Assembly (NCBI RefSeq): GCF_028618435.1
Contig: NZ_JAQISW010000002.1
Location: 62,001-126,000, forward strand
DNA: 64,000 nt
From: Bartonella sp. MM73XJBT.G
Lineage (GTDB): Bacteria; Pseudomonadota; Alphaproteobacteria; Rhizobiales; Rhizobiaceae
Reading direction: 5' to 3'
Shown here: piece after piece, positions 18,748-28,847 of the stretch
Position numbering within the stretch: the first letter of the stretch is position 1
Layout: every line of letters begins with the position of its first letter
Translations under genes and position numbers: made by a program
Notes under the pieces: model-generated
What the model was told of the DNA's origin: nothing
Database searches by the model: none
The model's input: the letters and a program-made list of their open reading frames with translations, nothing else

Positions 18748-19149
18748 TTAGTACCATCCGACAGCAATTTGAGCTTCTTCTGACATACAATCAGGTGTCC
18801 ATGGTGGATCAAAAGTCATAGTGACTTCAACATACGAAACCCCTTCAACTGCACTGACTGCATTTTCTACCCACCCCGGCATTTCACCAGCAACAGGGCA
18901 TCCCGGTGCTGTAAGAGTCATTTCAATTTTTACTGAACGATCATCTTCAATATCAATACGATAAATCAGTCCTAGCTCATAAATATCAGCAGGAATCTCT
19001 GGATCATAAACTGTTTTAAGAGCAGCAATAATATCATTCGTCATACGATCAATTTCTTCTGCGGGAATTGTTGATATGTAAGATTTTTTATTTTCGCTTA
19101 CAGTTTCAGCAGATTCTGTAGAATGACGTTCTTCTATTAACTCACCCAT
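18748..19149 (-). CDS. sufT: SUF system protein SufT (DUF59/MIP18 family)
   Basis: A 133-residue protein whose last 100 residues form a MIP18/DUF59 domain: IIAALKTVYDPEIPADIYELGLIYRI, MTLTAPGCPVAGEMPGW and MTFDPPWTPDCMSEEA, with the conserved DPE and PGCP Cys. The N-terminal ~30 residues are polar and variable. SufT helps iron-sulfur cluster maturation or transfer to targets. Its start overlaps the end of sufS by eight bases, so it belongs to the suf operon. It is the last suf gene here; no sufA follows. Confidence 0.92.
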   Translation of the reverse strand: MGELIEERHSTESAETVSENKKSYISTIPAEEIDRMTNDIIAALKTVYDPEIPADIYELGLIYRIDIEDDRSVKIEMTLTAPGCPVAGEMPGWVENAVSAVEGVSYVEVTMTFDPPWTPDCMSEEAQIAVGWY

Positions 19150-20386
19150 TAAAAAATGTCCTTGTTTCTTTCAATGCTTTGACCAATTGATCTATATCTT
19201 CTTGAGTATTATACATGGCCAACGATGCACGACAAATAGATGTTAAACCAAAGCGCTGTAATAAAGGCTGTGCACAATGAGTTCCTGCACGTATTGCAAC
19301 CCCTTTTCTATCAATAAACATAGCGATATCATGAGCGTGAATACCTTCAATTGTAAATGATATAATCGCTCCTTTATTGGGAGAATGGCCATAAATACGC
19401 AATGATTCAACTGTTTTAAGCTTTTCATGCGCATAAGCTGAAAGAGACATTTCATGGGCATGAATTGTACTGAGACCTCTCTCTTGTATATAGTCAATGG
19501 CCGCAGCTAATCCAATAGCTTCAACGATAGGAGGTGTACCTGCTTCAAAACGATAAGGAGGAGCATTATAAAGAACCTTATCGGTTGTTACCTCTTCAAT
19601 CATTTCACCTCCCCCTTGAAAAGGATGCATTTCCTCTAACCGATGTTCTTTACCATAAAGAACGCCAACACCAGTGGGACCATAAAGCTTATGTCCTGTA
19701 AAGACATACCAATCACAATCGAGATCTTGTACATTAACGGTTAAATGTATTGCTCCTTGAGAACCATCAACAAGAACAGGAATAGAGTTTTGATGTGCTT
19801 GCTTAATCATCTCTTTAACAGGAGGCACAGTCCCTAATATATTAGACATATGCGTTATAGCGACAAGCCGTGTTTTTTCACTTAAAGCCTTTTGAAAATC
19901 CTCAATATGCAGAACACCATTTTCATCAACGGGAACAAAAATAAGCTTCACCCCTTTTTGTTCACGCAGAAAATGCCAAGGGATAATATTTGCATGATGT
20001 TCCATGATTGTTAGAACAATCTCATCACCTTCCTTGAGTTTGGGCATAGCCCAACCATAAGCAACCGTATTAATCGCTTCTGTTGCATTTTTCGTAAAAA
20101 CAATTTCTTCAGCTTTTTGAGCATTTAGAAAAACACGAACAGTTTCACGAGAATTTTCATAGGATTGTGTTGCTGTATTGGCTAAAAAATATATTCCCCT
20201 ATGCACATTAGCATAACAATGGTGATAATAATTATTCATTGCATTGAGTACTGATTGCGGCTTTTGTGCAGAAGCACCACTATCAAGATATGCTAATCGC
20301 TTTCCATAAACTTGATGATGCAAAAGAGGAAAATCACGTCGAATTTCGTCGACATTATAATTGAGCGTTTGTACGTCATTTTCCAT
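19142..20386 (-). CDS. sufS: Cysteine desulfurase SufS (group II)
   Basis: A PLP enzyme of 414 residues that removes sulfur from cysteine and feeds it to the SufBCD scaffold. PLP lysine is in FTGHKLYGPTGVGVLYG and the catalytic Cys in IRAGTHCAQPLLQRF. The frame is open upstream into sufD, but ATG 20386 (MENDVQTLNYNVDEIRRDFP), preceded by AGAGAG and ten bases beyond the sufD stop, fits the family. Group II enzymes normally need a SufE or SufU sulfur acceptor; none is in the window. Confidence 0.94.
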   Translation of the reverse strand: MENDVQTLNYNVDEIRRDFPLLHHQVYGKRLAYLDSGASAQKPQSVLNAMNNYYHHCYANVHRGIYFLANTATQSYENSRETVRVFLNAQKAEEIVFTKNATEAINTVAYGWAMPKLKEGDEIVLTIMEHHANIIPWHFLREQKGVKLIFVPVDENGVLHIEDFQKALSEKTRLVAITHMSNILGTVPPVKEMIKQAHQNSIPVLVDGSQGAIHLTVNVQDLDCDWYVFTGHKLYGPTGVGVLYGKEHRLEEMHPFQGGGEMIEEVTTDKVLYNAPPYRFEAGTPPIVEAIGLAAAIDYIQERGLSTIHAHEMSLSAYAHEKLKTVESLRIYGHSPNKGAIISFTIEGIHAHDIAMFIDRKGVAIRAGTHCAQPLLQRFGLTSICRASLAMYNTQEDIDQLVKALKETRTFFNG

Positions 20387-20396
20387 TTTTTCTCTC

Positions 20397-21659
20397 TTAA
20401 ACATTTTTTTTAAGCCATTGACCAATGATATTTTCCAAAACAGTCTGGATATCACCTTGCTTGATGTCATCAATAAGCTCGGCAATAAATCCTTTAATCA
20501 AAAGAGCACGAGCCGTTTTAAAGGGGATACCGCGTGCCATAAGATAGAAAAGATAATCATGATTAATATTTGCAACTGTTGCGCCATGGCCGCAGGCAAC
20601 ATCATCAGCAAAAATCTCCAATTCAGGCTTTGCATTAAATTCTGCATCATCTGAAAGGATAAGGCTATTGCAAGCCATGCGTGCATCGGTTTTTTGCGCT
20701 TTTTGAGCAACACGTATGATCCCCTGAAAAACACCCACAGCCTTATCTGTAACCACATTGCGTATAATTTCAGTTGATGTTGAATTTTCTTCCACGTGAC
20801 GAACAGTCATTGTAAGATCACTATGTGTTTGTCCTGATAGTAAATTTATAACGCGTAATTGAAAATCAGATTTTTCCCCCTGTAACTCAATATCGACTTC
20901 CTGACGATTAAGTTGACTCCCTATATTAATGACATAAAGTGATAATTTTGCTCCTTGAGCAAGAACAGCACGCAATCGACCAAATTGCGTAGAATTAAAA
21001 CCACGATTGCGAATAAGAATCCAAGTAACATCACTATGGGCGGCAATATTTAATGAAAATATTGAACTGACAAAAGCATCTTGATCATTGCCAACCTGAT
21101 GTTCAACAAATATAACTTGACTATTTTTATCAACTTTTATGTCTGAAAAAGTATGAGATTGTCCTCCCATTTGTATATTTTGTAATTCAAAGCATCTATT
21201 TAACTTTGTATTTTCAGGAATGTGAAAAAGCCAACCATCTGTAACGAAAGCTGTATTTAATTGCCCAATGAAGTCCTCATCAGAAATGTTTTGACCTATC
21301 AATACAGAATTATCTTCTAATGCATCTGAAAGGCGTTTTACTGTAATTTTGTCTATCTTTGACCGCGTTGCTACTTTTCCATTGTTCATGGAAAAAACAG
21401 CGCTTTCTGAAAGTAATGTATCAACCGATTGATTGTCTTGATCTTTTGAAAAATTGCTCACAGACTTCAGTAATGTGCGCAGATTGGTATAGTGCCAATT
21501 TTCGATTTTACGAGAAGGAAGACGTGTCGTTAGAAACTGATCAATAGCTTTCTTGCGGATTGCACACACGGCTTTACTACCCGGTAGCTCATTGATATAC
21601 TGATTAAAATTACTAAGTATATTTTCTTCAACCGCTAACAAGTTTTGTTGTACCTTCAT
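20397..21659 (-). CDS. sufD: Fe-S cluster assembly scaffold subunit SufD
   Basis: A 420-residue beta-helix protein, partner of SufB in the SufBC2D scaffold. Recognised by RLRAVLAQGAKLSLYVINIG, VGVFQGIIRVAQKAQKTDARMACNSLILSDDAEFNAKPELEIFADDV (quoted in parts: FQGIIRVAQKAQKTDA, AKPELEIFADDV) and ACGHGATV with the conserved His. The start at 21659 (MKVQQNLLAVEENIL) lies seven bases after the sufC stop with GAAGGT as ribosome site; the frame extends upstream to 21701 without family-like sequence. Confidence 0.93.
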   Translation of the reverse strand: MKVQQNLLAVEENILSNFNQYINELPGSKAVCAIRKKAIDQFLTTRLPSRKIENWHYTNLRTLLKSVSNFSKDQDNQSVDTLLSESAVFSMNNGKVATRSKIDKITVKRLSDALEDNSVLIGQNISDEDFIGQLNTAFVTDGWLFHIPENTKLNRCFELQNIQMGGQSHTFSDIKVDKNSQVIFVEHQVGNDQDAFVSSIFSLNIAAHSDVTWILIRNRGFNSTQFGRLRAVLAQGAKLSLYVINIGSQLNRQEVDIELQGEKSDFQLRVINLLSGQTHSDLTMTVRHVEENSTSTEIIRNVVTDKAVGVFQGIIRVAQKAQKTDARMACNSLILSDDAEFNAKPELEIFADDVACGHGATVANINHDYLFYLMARGIPFKTARALLIKGFIAELIDDIKQGDIQTVLENIIGQWLKKNV

Positions 21660-21666
21660 AATACCT

Positions 21667-22425
21667 TCAAACTGCCTCCCTGATAAGATCAGCATACCCA
21701 TTTTGCTCTAAATAAAGCGCTAGGGATTTATCTCCGCTTTTAATAATTCGTCCTTTATAGAGAACATGTACCGTATCTGGAATAATATAATTAAGCAGCC
21801 GTTGATAATGGGTAATCACTAAAAATGAACGTTTTGAATTCCGAAGTTTATTAACACCATCTGCAACAATTTTTAATGCATCAATATCTAAACCAGAATC
21901 CGTTTCATCTAAAATGCAAAGTTTAGGTTCAAGAAGTGCCATTTGTAAAATTTCAGCACGTTTTTTTTCTCCCCCTGAAAAACCTACATTTAATGGACGT
22001 TTTAGCATGTCCATATCTATTTCAAGCTTAGCTGAAACCTCCTTAACATATTTTATAAATTCAGGAATTTTAAGCTCTTCATCACCTCGCGCTTTGCGTT
22101 GAGAATTCATCGCGACTTTTAAAAATTCCATCGTTGCTACCCCTGGTATTTCCATTGGATATTGAAATGCAAGAAAAATACCATATGCAGCACGTTCTGC
22201 TGGATCCATTTCTAAAATTGATTGTCCATTATAGAGAATATCGCCTTCTATTACTTCATAATCATCACGACCAGCAAGCAAATAAGATAAAGTTGATTTT
22301 CCGGCACCATTTTGTCCCATGATCGCGGCAACTTCTCCATCTTGAACCGTCAAGTTTAAACCACGAATAACTTCCGTATCGGTCCCAGCAATACGGGCAC
22401 GTAAATTTTTTATCTCTAACATCAT
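21667..22425 (-). CDS. sufC: Fe-S cluster assembly ATPase SufC
   Basis: A 252-residue ABC-type ATPase that drives the SufBCD scaffold; it is soluble, not a transporter subunit. Walker A GQNGAGKST near residue 38, SufC-type Q loop (FLAFQYPMEIPGV), signature SGGEKKRAEI and Walker B LCILDETDSGLD with the D-loop are all present. Start is one of two tandem ATGs at 22425/22422 behind an AGGA. It lies between sufB (149-bp gap) and sufD. Confidence 0.96.
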   Translation of the reverse strand: MMLEIKNLRARIAGTDTEVIRGLNLTVQDGEVAAIMGQNGAGKSTLSYLLAGRDDYEVIEGDILYNGQSILEMDPAERAAYGIFLAFQYPMEIPGVATMEFLKVAMNSQRKARGDEELKIPEFIKYVKEVSAKLEIDMDMLKRPLNVGFSGGEKKRAEILQMALLEPKLCILDETDSGLDIDALKIVADGVNKLRNSKRSFLVITHYQRLLNYIIPDTVHVLYKGRIIKSGDKSLALYLEQNGYADLIREAV

Positions 22426-22573
22426 TTAATCCTGTTCTGGCTGCTTTTTTCAGATACTAATGCATACTATTTTTTCTTAGCACCCATCTCCTTTTGTAAT
22501 CACCATAGAAGTTATTTTTTTACATTATTGTCTACTATTACAGCTCTTCTTCAATTTATCTCATTAAATAGAA

Positions 22574-24085
22574 TTATCCAACACTCCCCTCAAGGCTAAT
22601 ACCAATAAGCTTTTGAGCCTCGACAGCAAATTCCATGGGAAGTTTTTGAATAACTTCTTTTACAAAACCATTGACAATTAATGCAATTGCCTCTTCTTCG
22701 GGAATTCCTCTCTGCATAACATAAAAAAGTTGGTCATCAGAAATTTTTGATGTGGTGGCTTCATGTTCAAATTGAGCTGTTGCGTTTTTTGCTTCAATAT
22801 AAGGCACTGTATGGGCCCCACAATCATTCCCAATTAACAAACTATCACATTGTGTAAAGTTACGCGCATTTTGTGCTTTTCGATGAGCTGTGACTTGTCC
22901 TCGATAAGTGTTATTTGAAAAACCAGCAGAAATACCTTTGGAAATAATACGACTGGAGGTATTTTTTCCTAAATGAATCATTTTTGTACCGGAATCAATT
23001 TGTTGATGACCGTTTGCAACGGCAATAGAATAAAATTCTCCACGCGCGTTATCTCCACGCAGTAAACAGGATGGATATTTCCAAGTAATAGCAGAACCAG
23101 TCTCAACTTGTGTCCATGAAATTTTAGAGTTATGCCCTCGACAATCTCCACGCTTCGTTACAAAATTATAAATACCACCCTTTCCATCTTTATCGCCAGG
23201 GTACCAATTTTGTACTGTAGAATATTTAATCTCTGCATTCTCAAGGGCAACAAGCTCAACGACAGCAGCATGAAGTTGATTTTCATCACGTTGGGGAGCT
23301 GTACACCCTTCAAGATAAGAAACATAGGAATCTTCAGCAGCAATAATCAATGTTCGCTCAAATTGCCCTGTATTGCGTTCATTAATTCTAAAGTAAGTTG
23401 AAAGCTCCATAGGGCAACGAACTCCTTTAGGAATATAAACAAATGAACCATCTGTAAAGACAGCTGCATTTAAGGCCGCATAATAATTATCCCCCACCGG
23501 TACAACTGTTCCCAAATATTCTTTAATAAGCTCAGGATGTTCAATAATAGCCTCTGAAATAGAACAAAAAATTACACCAGCACGTGCCAGTTCTTTTTTA
23601 AATGTTGTCACAACCGAAACAGAATCAAAGACCGCATCAACAGCCACTTGCCCTGATATAGACACACTGTCATCAAATGTAGAGGGATCAGACTGTTTTC
23701 TTACCCCAGCTAAAATTTCTTGTTCTTTAAGAGGAATGCCAAGTTTTTCGTATGTTGCTAATAACTCAGGATCCACTTCGTCTAAAGATTTTGGTCCTGT
23801 ATGATTTTTAGGAGCAGCATAATAATAAAGCTCCTGAAAATTAATTTTAGGATATTCAAGACGTGCCCAATGAGGCTCTTGCATTGTCAACCAACGGCGG
23901 TAAGCTTGTAAGCGCCATGTTAGCATCCATTCAGGCTCATTTTTTTTAGCAGAAATAAATTTAATAATATCTTCATTCAAACCTTTCGGTGCTTTATCCG
24001 TTTTAATTTTCGTTTCAAAGCCATATTTATATTGGTCAACATCTATTTCACGGACTTGGCGTATCGTTTCTTCTACTGCCGGCAT
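22574..24085 (-). CDS. sufB: Fe-S cluster assembly scaffold subunit SufB
   Basis: A 503-residue SufB of normal length. Conserved blocks are [47 protein letters not shown] and the C-terminal [15 protein letters not shown] and [23 protein letters not shown]. SufB assembles [Fe-S] clusters with SufC and SufD using sulfur from SufS. It lies 146 bp downstream of the first desulfurase gene; the gaps on both sides hold no gene or clear hairpin. Confidence 0.96.
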   Translation of the reverse strand: MPAVEETIRQVREIDVDQYKYGFETKIKTDKAPKGLNEDIIKFISAKKNEPEWMLTWRLQAYRRWLTMQEPHWARLEYPKINFQELYYYAAPKNHTGPKSLDEVDPELLATYEKLGIPLKEQEILAGVRKQSDPSTFDDSVSISGQVAVDAVFDSVSVVTTFKKELARAGVIFCSISEAIIEHPELIKEYLGTVVPVGDNYYAALNAAVFTDGSFVYIPKGVRCPMELSTYFRINERNTGQFERTLIIAAEDSYVSYLEGCTAPQRDENQLHAAVVELVALENAEIKYSTVQNWYPGDKDGKGGIYNFVTKRGDCRGHNSKISWTQVETGSAITWKYPSCLLRGDNARGEFYSIAVANGHQQIDSGTKMIHLGKNTSSRIISKGISAGFSNNTYRGQVTAHRKAQNARNFTQCDSLLIGNDCGAHTVPYIEAKNATAQFEHEATTSKISDDQLFYVMQRGIPEEEAIALIVNGFVKEVIQKLPMEFAVEAQKLIGISLEGSVG

Positions 24086-24231
24086 AAATCTTCTCCATCT
24101 TTTGGCATCAAAAACCGGTAACTAAAAGTCTTGTTTTACAAGATTAAAATTAAGTAAGTCATTTCCTAGGCTATAGGCAAAGTGCTAAAATTTCAATCAA
24201 AGTTATTTTATTATTTAAAATAATTCTAATT

Positions 24232-25377
24232 TTATCCCTTTTTCTTGCTTATCATTTGAGAAAAAAATAATAGAAAATCATCAATATCTTTAGAGGTTGT
24301 GTCACGTCCCAGCGAAATGCGAATGGCACCATTTGGAACATGATACCCCATTGCTTCCAAAACTTTACTTTGTTTTACTTTTCCCGAAGAACAAGCAGAA
24401 CCAGATGATACTGAAAAACCTTCTAAGTCAAAAACAATTTGCATGGTTTCAGCTTTTATATTTTTCACGGTAAAGTAAGTTGTATTCGGCAAACGTTGAA
24501 CTCTTTTGCCAAAAATTTCAACATTTTGGCTTATTTTTTGAAGCCCATCTTCTAATTTATTACGTAAATATAGTAACTGTTTTATTTCTTCCTGTGTGAG
24601 ACGATCAGTCATCGCTGCTCCAAAAGCAGCAATAAGAGGCAATGCTTCTGTTCCTCCCCGTAAGCCCTTTTCTTGTCCTCCTCCAGTAATAAGAGGATGT
24701 GGCATGAGGAGATTGCCACATGAAACAAAAGCACCAACGCCTTTAGGACCACCAACTTTATGTGCAGAGAGTATAAAAAAGTCTCCTCCTAGCTGATGAA
24801 TATCAACAAGATTTTTATCGATATATTGTGATAAATCAACAATAAGAGTACCACCTAAATCACGAACAATAGGCGCTATTTCTTTTAACGGTTGAATAAC
24901 ACCCGTTTCACTATTTGCTGCTTGAATAGCAACAAGAGGTAAACCTTTTGTTTTATCGTGAGCCCTTAAGAGTGATGCTAATTTATCTTGTTGAATAAGC
25001 CCATCTTGATCAACAGCAATGACACTTATCAATTCTCTAGAAAAACGCCCTCCCTCTGCAACAGAAGGGTGTTCAGTTGCTCCTCGGTAAAGATGAGAAA
25101 ATTGAACCTTTGCATTCCCCATCGTGTAAAAAGGTGTTAACAAAGTCATTGCTGCTTCACTCGCACCAGAGGTAAAGACAACGTTATCTGGATCTGTTTT
25201 AAGATTTTCAGCGATTTGTCGACGCGCCTTTTGCAATAAAGTTTTAGCAGCACGCCCTTCCCTATGAACGGATGATGGATTACCAAATGTCTCTAAAGAT
25301 TCCAGTAACGCTATCCGCGCTATTTTCTTGAGTGGTGTTGTTGCGTTATGATCAAAATATCGGCGTTTTATAACCAT
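24232..25377 (-). CDS. Cysteine desulfurase, IscS/NifS-like (group I), first gene of the suf cluster
   Basis: A PLP enzyme of 381 residues, with PLP-binding Lys in ILSAHKVGGPKGVGAFV and the mobile-loop Cys in VSSGSACSSGKVKQSKVLEAMG. The SACSSG loop marks the IscS/NifS group, unlike the SufS later in the cluster, so the locus carries two desulfurases of different groups. Its role may be tRNA thiolation or an extra sulfur supply for SufB; that is inference. ATG 25377 (MVIKRRYFDHNATTPLKK) is preferred to a TTG at 25389. It begins the suf cluster and is divergent from the alpha/beta hydrolase. Confidence 0.92.
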   Translation of the reverse strand: MVIKRRYFDHNATTPLKKIARIALLESLETFGNPSSVHREGRAAKTLLQKARRQIAENLKTDPDNVVFTSGASEAAMTLLTPFYTMGNAKVQFSHLYRGATEHPSVAEGGRFSRELISVIAVDQDGLIQQDKLASLLRAHDKTKGLPLVAIQAANSETGVIQPLKEIAPIVRDLGGTLIVDLSQYIDKNLVDIHQLGGDFFILSAHKVGGPKGVGAFVSCGNLLMPHPLITGGGQEKGLRGGTEALPLIAAFGAAMTDRLTQEEIKQLLYLRNKLEDGLQKISQNVEIFGKRVQRLPNTTYFTVKNIKAETMQIVFDLEGFSVSSGSACSSGKVKQSKVLEAMGYHVPNGAIRISLGRDTTSKDIDDFLLFFSQMISKKKG

Positions 25378-25536
25378 TTTACATCGCAATCATTAATCTT
25401 ATAATTGATTAAAAAAAATAACGCAATTTTCTTGAAAAGTGCACTTAAAAAAGAATATCTAATGATTATTTAGGATTCTATGGTAAAAGTCGACCAAGGT
25501 CAATGAGAGCCTTTTATAGCATTTAAGGAGCATTTT

Positions 25537-26217
25537 ATGCCAGAAATTATTTTTAACGGTCCCGCGGGTCGGCTCGAAGGACGTTATCAACCTTCCCAAC
25601 AAAAAAATGCACCCATTGCAATCATTTTGCATCCTCATCCTCAATTTGGTGGAACGATGAATCATAAAATTGTCTACGATCTCTTTTATATGTTCCAACA
25701 ACGTGGCTTTACAACTTTACGTTTTAACTTTCGTGGTATTGGTCGCAGTCAGGGGGAATTTGATTATGGAATAGGAGAACTTTCAGATGCTGCAGCAGCT
25801 CTCGATTGGGTGCAAACACAACATCCAGACTCTAAAAATTGCTGGGTAGCAGGATATTCATTTGGAGCATGGATTGGCATGCAACTTTTAATGCGCCGAC
25901 CGGAAATTGAGGGTTTTATATCTGTTGCCCCTCAGCCTAATGTTTATGACTTTTCATTTCTTGCACCTTGTCCCTCCTCTGGGCTTATCATTCATGGTGG
26001 TATCGATAAAGTTGCCCCCCCAAAAGACGTTCAAATGCTTGTTGATAAATTAAAAACACAAAAAGGTATTATCATTACACAAGAAATACTAGAAGGAGCT
26101 AATCACTTTTTTAGTGGATGCCATGAAGAACTTATTGAACGATGTGCCCACTATTTGGATAATCATATCACCAATGAATTTCTCGCTCCTCCTCCTGAAA
26201 TACTTTCACTTACTTAG
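25537..26217 (+). CDS. Alpha/beta hydrolase (COG2945-like)
   Basis: A 226-residue alpha/beta hydrolase with a likely triad Ser108 in AGYSFGAWIG, Asp157 in HGGIDKVAPP and His190 in EGANHFFSG. The N-terminus (AIILHPHPQFGGTMNHKIV) and GRSQGEFDYGIGEL are typical of the short cytoplasmic hydrolases of COG2945, whose substrates are not established. AAGGAGC lies directly before the ATG. It is divergent from the suf cluster across a 159-bp gap, which must carry both promoters. Confidence 0.88.
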   Translation: MPEIIFNGPAGRLEGRYQPSQQKNAPIAIILHPHPQFGGTMNHKIVYDLFYMFQQRGFTTLRFNFRGIGRSQGEFDYGIGELSDAAAALDWVQTQHPDSKNCWVAGYSFGAWIGMQLLMRRPEIEGFISVAPQPNVYDFSFLAPCPSSGLIIHGGIDKVAPPKDVQMLVDKLKTQKGIIITQEILEGANHFFSGCHEELIERCAHYLDNHITNEFLAPPPEILSLT

Positions 26218-26542
26218 GAAAATACAACAGATTTATAAAAAGTCAGCAAAAACCATCCCTGATCATAACAATGTTATTTTTTTAGACTGTATTTGCGATT
26301 TTTCTAAGTTTTATTTTAGGATAGAAACGAAGATAAAAAAGTGTCTTTTTTTATTTACTGGTTTTTGTTAAATTATCTTTTTAAGCGTAAAAAGGGAATG
26401 ATACTCGTATTATTATCTTCATTACCAATATGTCTAGTTCTCTTGTGATATATGTCATTTATGGTAGATAAAGCATGAATGATCCATTAATAATCATCTA
26501 TTATATAAAATGATTGCTCTCTTAAATTAGGAAATTAACTCT
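26218..26542. other. Intergenic region upstream of tyrS
   Basis: 325 bp, A/T-rich, without a supportable gene. No T-box, tRNA or obvious terminator was seen. Confidence 0.5.
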
Positions 26543-27796
26543 GTGTTTGCCTTTAAATCTGATTTTTTACATATTATGAGTGAGCGTGGTTTTATCCACC
26601 AAATTTCGGATGAAAAAGGCTTAGATAATCTTTTTTCAAAAGAAACTGTAAGTGCTTATACTGGATTTGATCCAACAGCATCAAGCTTACATGCTGGAAG
26701 TCTTCTTCAGATTATGATGCTTTATTGGCTACAAAAAACGGGACATCGCCCCATTGCTTTGATGGGCGGAGGGACAGGATTGATCGGTGATCCTTCCTTT
26801 AAAGATGAAGCACGACGGCTTCTAACACAAGATGATATTGCAGCTAATATTGATGGTATTAAAAAGGTATTTGCTAACTATTTGACATTCGGTGATCGAG
26901 AAACCGATGCTTGTATTGTGAATAATGCTGAATGGTTGTGCAATTTAAACTACTTAGAATTTTTGCGTGATGTAGGAAAACATTTTTCTGTCAACCGTAT
27001 GTTGTCATTTGATTCTGTTAAACTCAGACTTGAGCGTGAACACTCTTTGTCCTTCTTAGAGTTTAATTATATGATTCTGCAAGCTTATGACTTTGTTGAA
27101 CTTTATAAACGTTACGGCCTGCGTATGCAAATGGGGGGCTCTGATCAATGGGGCAACATTATTAACGGAATCGAATTAGGGCATCGTTTAGGAACACCAC
27201 AATTATATGCATTAACATCACCATTGCTGACGACCTCTTCCGGTGCCAAAATGGGTAAATCATTGAATGGTGCTGTGTGGCTTAATGCTGATATGCTTTC
27301 GCCTTATCAATTTTGGCAATATTGGCGCAATACAGAAGACGCTGATGTAACACGATTTTTAAAGCTCTATACCACATTACCCATGGATGAGATTCTCAAA
27401 CTTTCTCTCTTACAAGGGACTGAAATTAACGAAGCAAAAAAAATTCTTGCAACAGAAATTACCGCAATGTTGCATGGGCGGACTCTTGCCGAAGCAGCCG
27501 CAGAAACTGCCCGCAAAACGTTTGAAGAAAAAACACTTGGAGAAAATCTTCCAACAGTTGAAATGAACACAATAGAATTAAAAACGGGTGCTGGATTACT
27601 CTCTCTTTTAGTAAAAGCAGGACTTGCAAAATCAAACAGTGAGGCACGCCGTCATATTCAAGGTGGAGGGATACGTGTTAATGATCAAGTCATAAAGGAT
27701 GAAACATACCTTGTTATTGAAAAAGATGTCACAGCAGAAGGAATTATTAAACTTTCTTTTGGTAAGAAAAAGCATGTATTGATCAAAGCTCTATAA
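26543..27796 (+). CDS. tyrS: Tyrosyl-tRNA synthetase
   Basis: A 417-residue class I synthetase. The HIGH-type signature reads HAGS ([17 protein letters not shown]), the KMSKS-type reads KMGKS ([11 protein letters not shown]), and tyrosine-binding [17 protein letters not shown] and [16 protein letters not shown] are intact. The C-terminal S4-like RNA-binding domain ([22 protein letters not shown]) is present. HAGx in place of HxGH is, as I remember, common in alphaproteobacterial TyrS, so the enzyme is expected to work. The start is GTG. Confidence 0.95.
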   Translation: MFAFKSDFLHIMSERGFIHQISDEKGLDNLFSKETVSAYTGFDPTASSLHAGSLLQIMMLYWLQKTGHRPIALMGGGTGLIGDPSFKDEARRLLTQDDIAANIDGIKKVFANYLTFGDRETDACIVNNAEWLCNLNYLEFLRDVGKHFSVNRMLSFDSVKLRLEREHSLSFLEFNYMILQAYDFVELYKRYGLRMQMGGSDQWGNIINGIELGHRLGTPQLYALTSPLLTTSSGAKMGKSLNGAVWLNADMLSPYQFWQYWRNTEDADVTRFLKLYTTLPMDEILKLSLLQGTEINEAKKILATEITAMLHGRTLAEAAAETARKTFEEKTLGENLPTVEMNTIELKTGAGLLSLLVKAGLAKSNSEARRHIQGGGIRVNDQVIKDETYLVIEKDVTAEGIIKLSFGKKKHVLIKAL

Positions 27797-27830
27797 TCTA
27801 TTGATGTTTCATTCATTCTATAGATTTTTA
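27795..27830 (+). terminator. Weak hairpin after tyrS
   Basis: AATCTAT (27795-27801) pairs with ATAGATT (27820-27826), with an 18-base loop and then TTTATT. The first bases overlap the tyrS stop codon. It is all A/T apart from one pair on each arm, so termination is uncertain. Confidence 0.3.
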
Positions 27831-28000
27831 TTCCATGAGAGTGATGTTTTTTGCACCTCCTTTATTTAATTTTTATGAAAGAATAATTTCTATATGATAG
27901 CAAAAAAACTTTGAAATAATTTTCTTCTAAAGAGTTGAAACTTTATTCCTTCTCTGTCATGCTGCTAATTAATCTTTTAACTCGAAAAAAAAGATAGAAC

Positions 28001-28477
28001 ATGACAAAATCAATGAAAGGAACTCTTGCACCTGATTTTAGCTTGCCACGTGATGGAGGAGAGATGGTTTGTCTTTCTGACTTTAGGGACAAACCTGTTG
28101 TCTTATATTTTTATCCCAAAGATGACACGAGTGGATGCACAAGCGAGGCTCTTGATTTTACGAAATTAAAGACGAAATTTGATGAAATCGGTGTTGCTGT
28201 CATTGGCATCTCTCCAGATAATGTAAAAAAACACGATAAATTTAAAGTGAAACATGGGCTTGATGTCATTTTGGCTTCTGATGAAGAAAAAACAACCCTT
28301 GAAGCTTATGGTGTTTGGGTAGAGAAAAGTATGTATGGACGCAAATATATGGGTGTCGAACGAAGCACTTTTTTAATTAATGCAAATGGAAAAATCATAG
28401 AAGAATGGCGCAAAGTGAGCGTATCTGGACACGCTGAAAATGTTTTAGCAGCAGCAAAGCTTTTACTATCGTCATAA
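28001..28477 (+). CDS. bcp: Peroxiredoxin, Bcp/PrxQ type
   Basis: A 158-residue thiol peroxidase that reduces peroxides with thioredoxin. The peroxidatic Cys46 is in KDDTSGCTSEALDF, and the active-site Arg is in VERSTFLINANGKI. The usual resolving Cys five residues later is Leu51 here, so it is a 1-Cys form or uses another thiol. A second Cys (Cys24, MVCLSDF) lies in the N-terminal part. Length is normal. It stands alone between tyrS and the convergent prfB. Confidence 0.92.
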   Translation: MTKSMKGTLAPDFSLPRDGGEMVCLSDFRDKPVVLYFYPKDDTSGCTSEALDFTKLKTKFDEIGVAVIGISPDNVKKHDKFKVKHGLDVILASDEEKTTLEAYGVWVEKSMYGRKYMGVERSTFLINANGKIIEEWRKVSVSGHAENVLAAAKLLLSS

Positions 28478-28847
28478 TGACATATGAGCTAGGAGTATAC
28501 GATATTTAAAAGCAATGGCGTTCCTCTTCAATTGATTTTATTTTTCCAAGGAATTCAATTTTTATAATATGTTAATTTATAAGATTAGCTGGTTATTTAT
28601 TCTTTAAATTAATCCTCATGATATCGTAAATTCTCTCCTTTCAGATTTTTCTTATCTTAAATGAATCAAAAAATTCACGTGTTCCTGTCATAAGCAGAAT
28701 TGACTTGTGAGAAAAGACTTTGAAAAAAGGAACAAAAAAACACCTCTTTGAATCCTTCACCTAGCAAGAGTTATCTATATATCACAGCATTAATAAAACA
28801 AGCAATTTAAGAAATAAATCTACACAGCTTGAAGGAGGGCTATATCA
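28478..28847. other. Intergenic region between convergent bcp and prfB
   Basis: 370 bp with no gene found. Both flanking genes end here, but no strong hairpin-plus-T-run terminator is visible. Confidence 0.5.

Noticed and set aside
25465-25490. Possible Irr/RirA-type iron box upstream of the suf cluster (TTTAGGATTCTA-like)
   Set aside because: The match to iron-control element consensus is partial and the DNA is A/T-rich, so chance is likely.
26690-26720. HAGS in place of HIGH in TyrS as a sign of an inactive enzyme
   Set aside because: The rest of the active site is intact, and I recall HAGx as normal for alphaproteobacterial TyrS.
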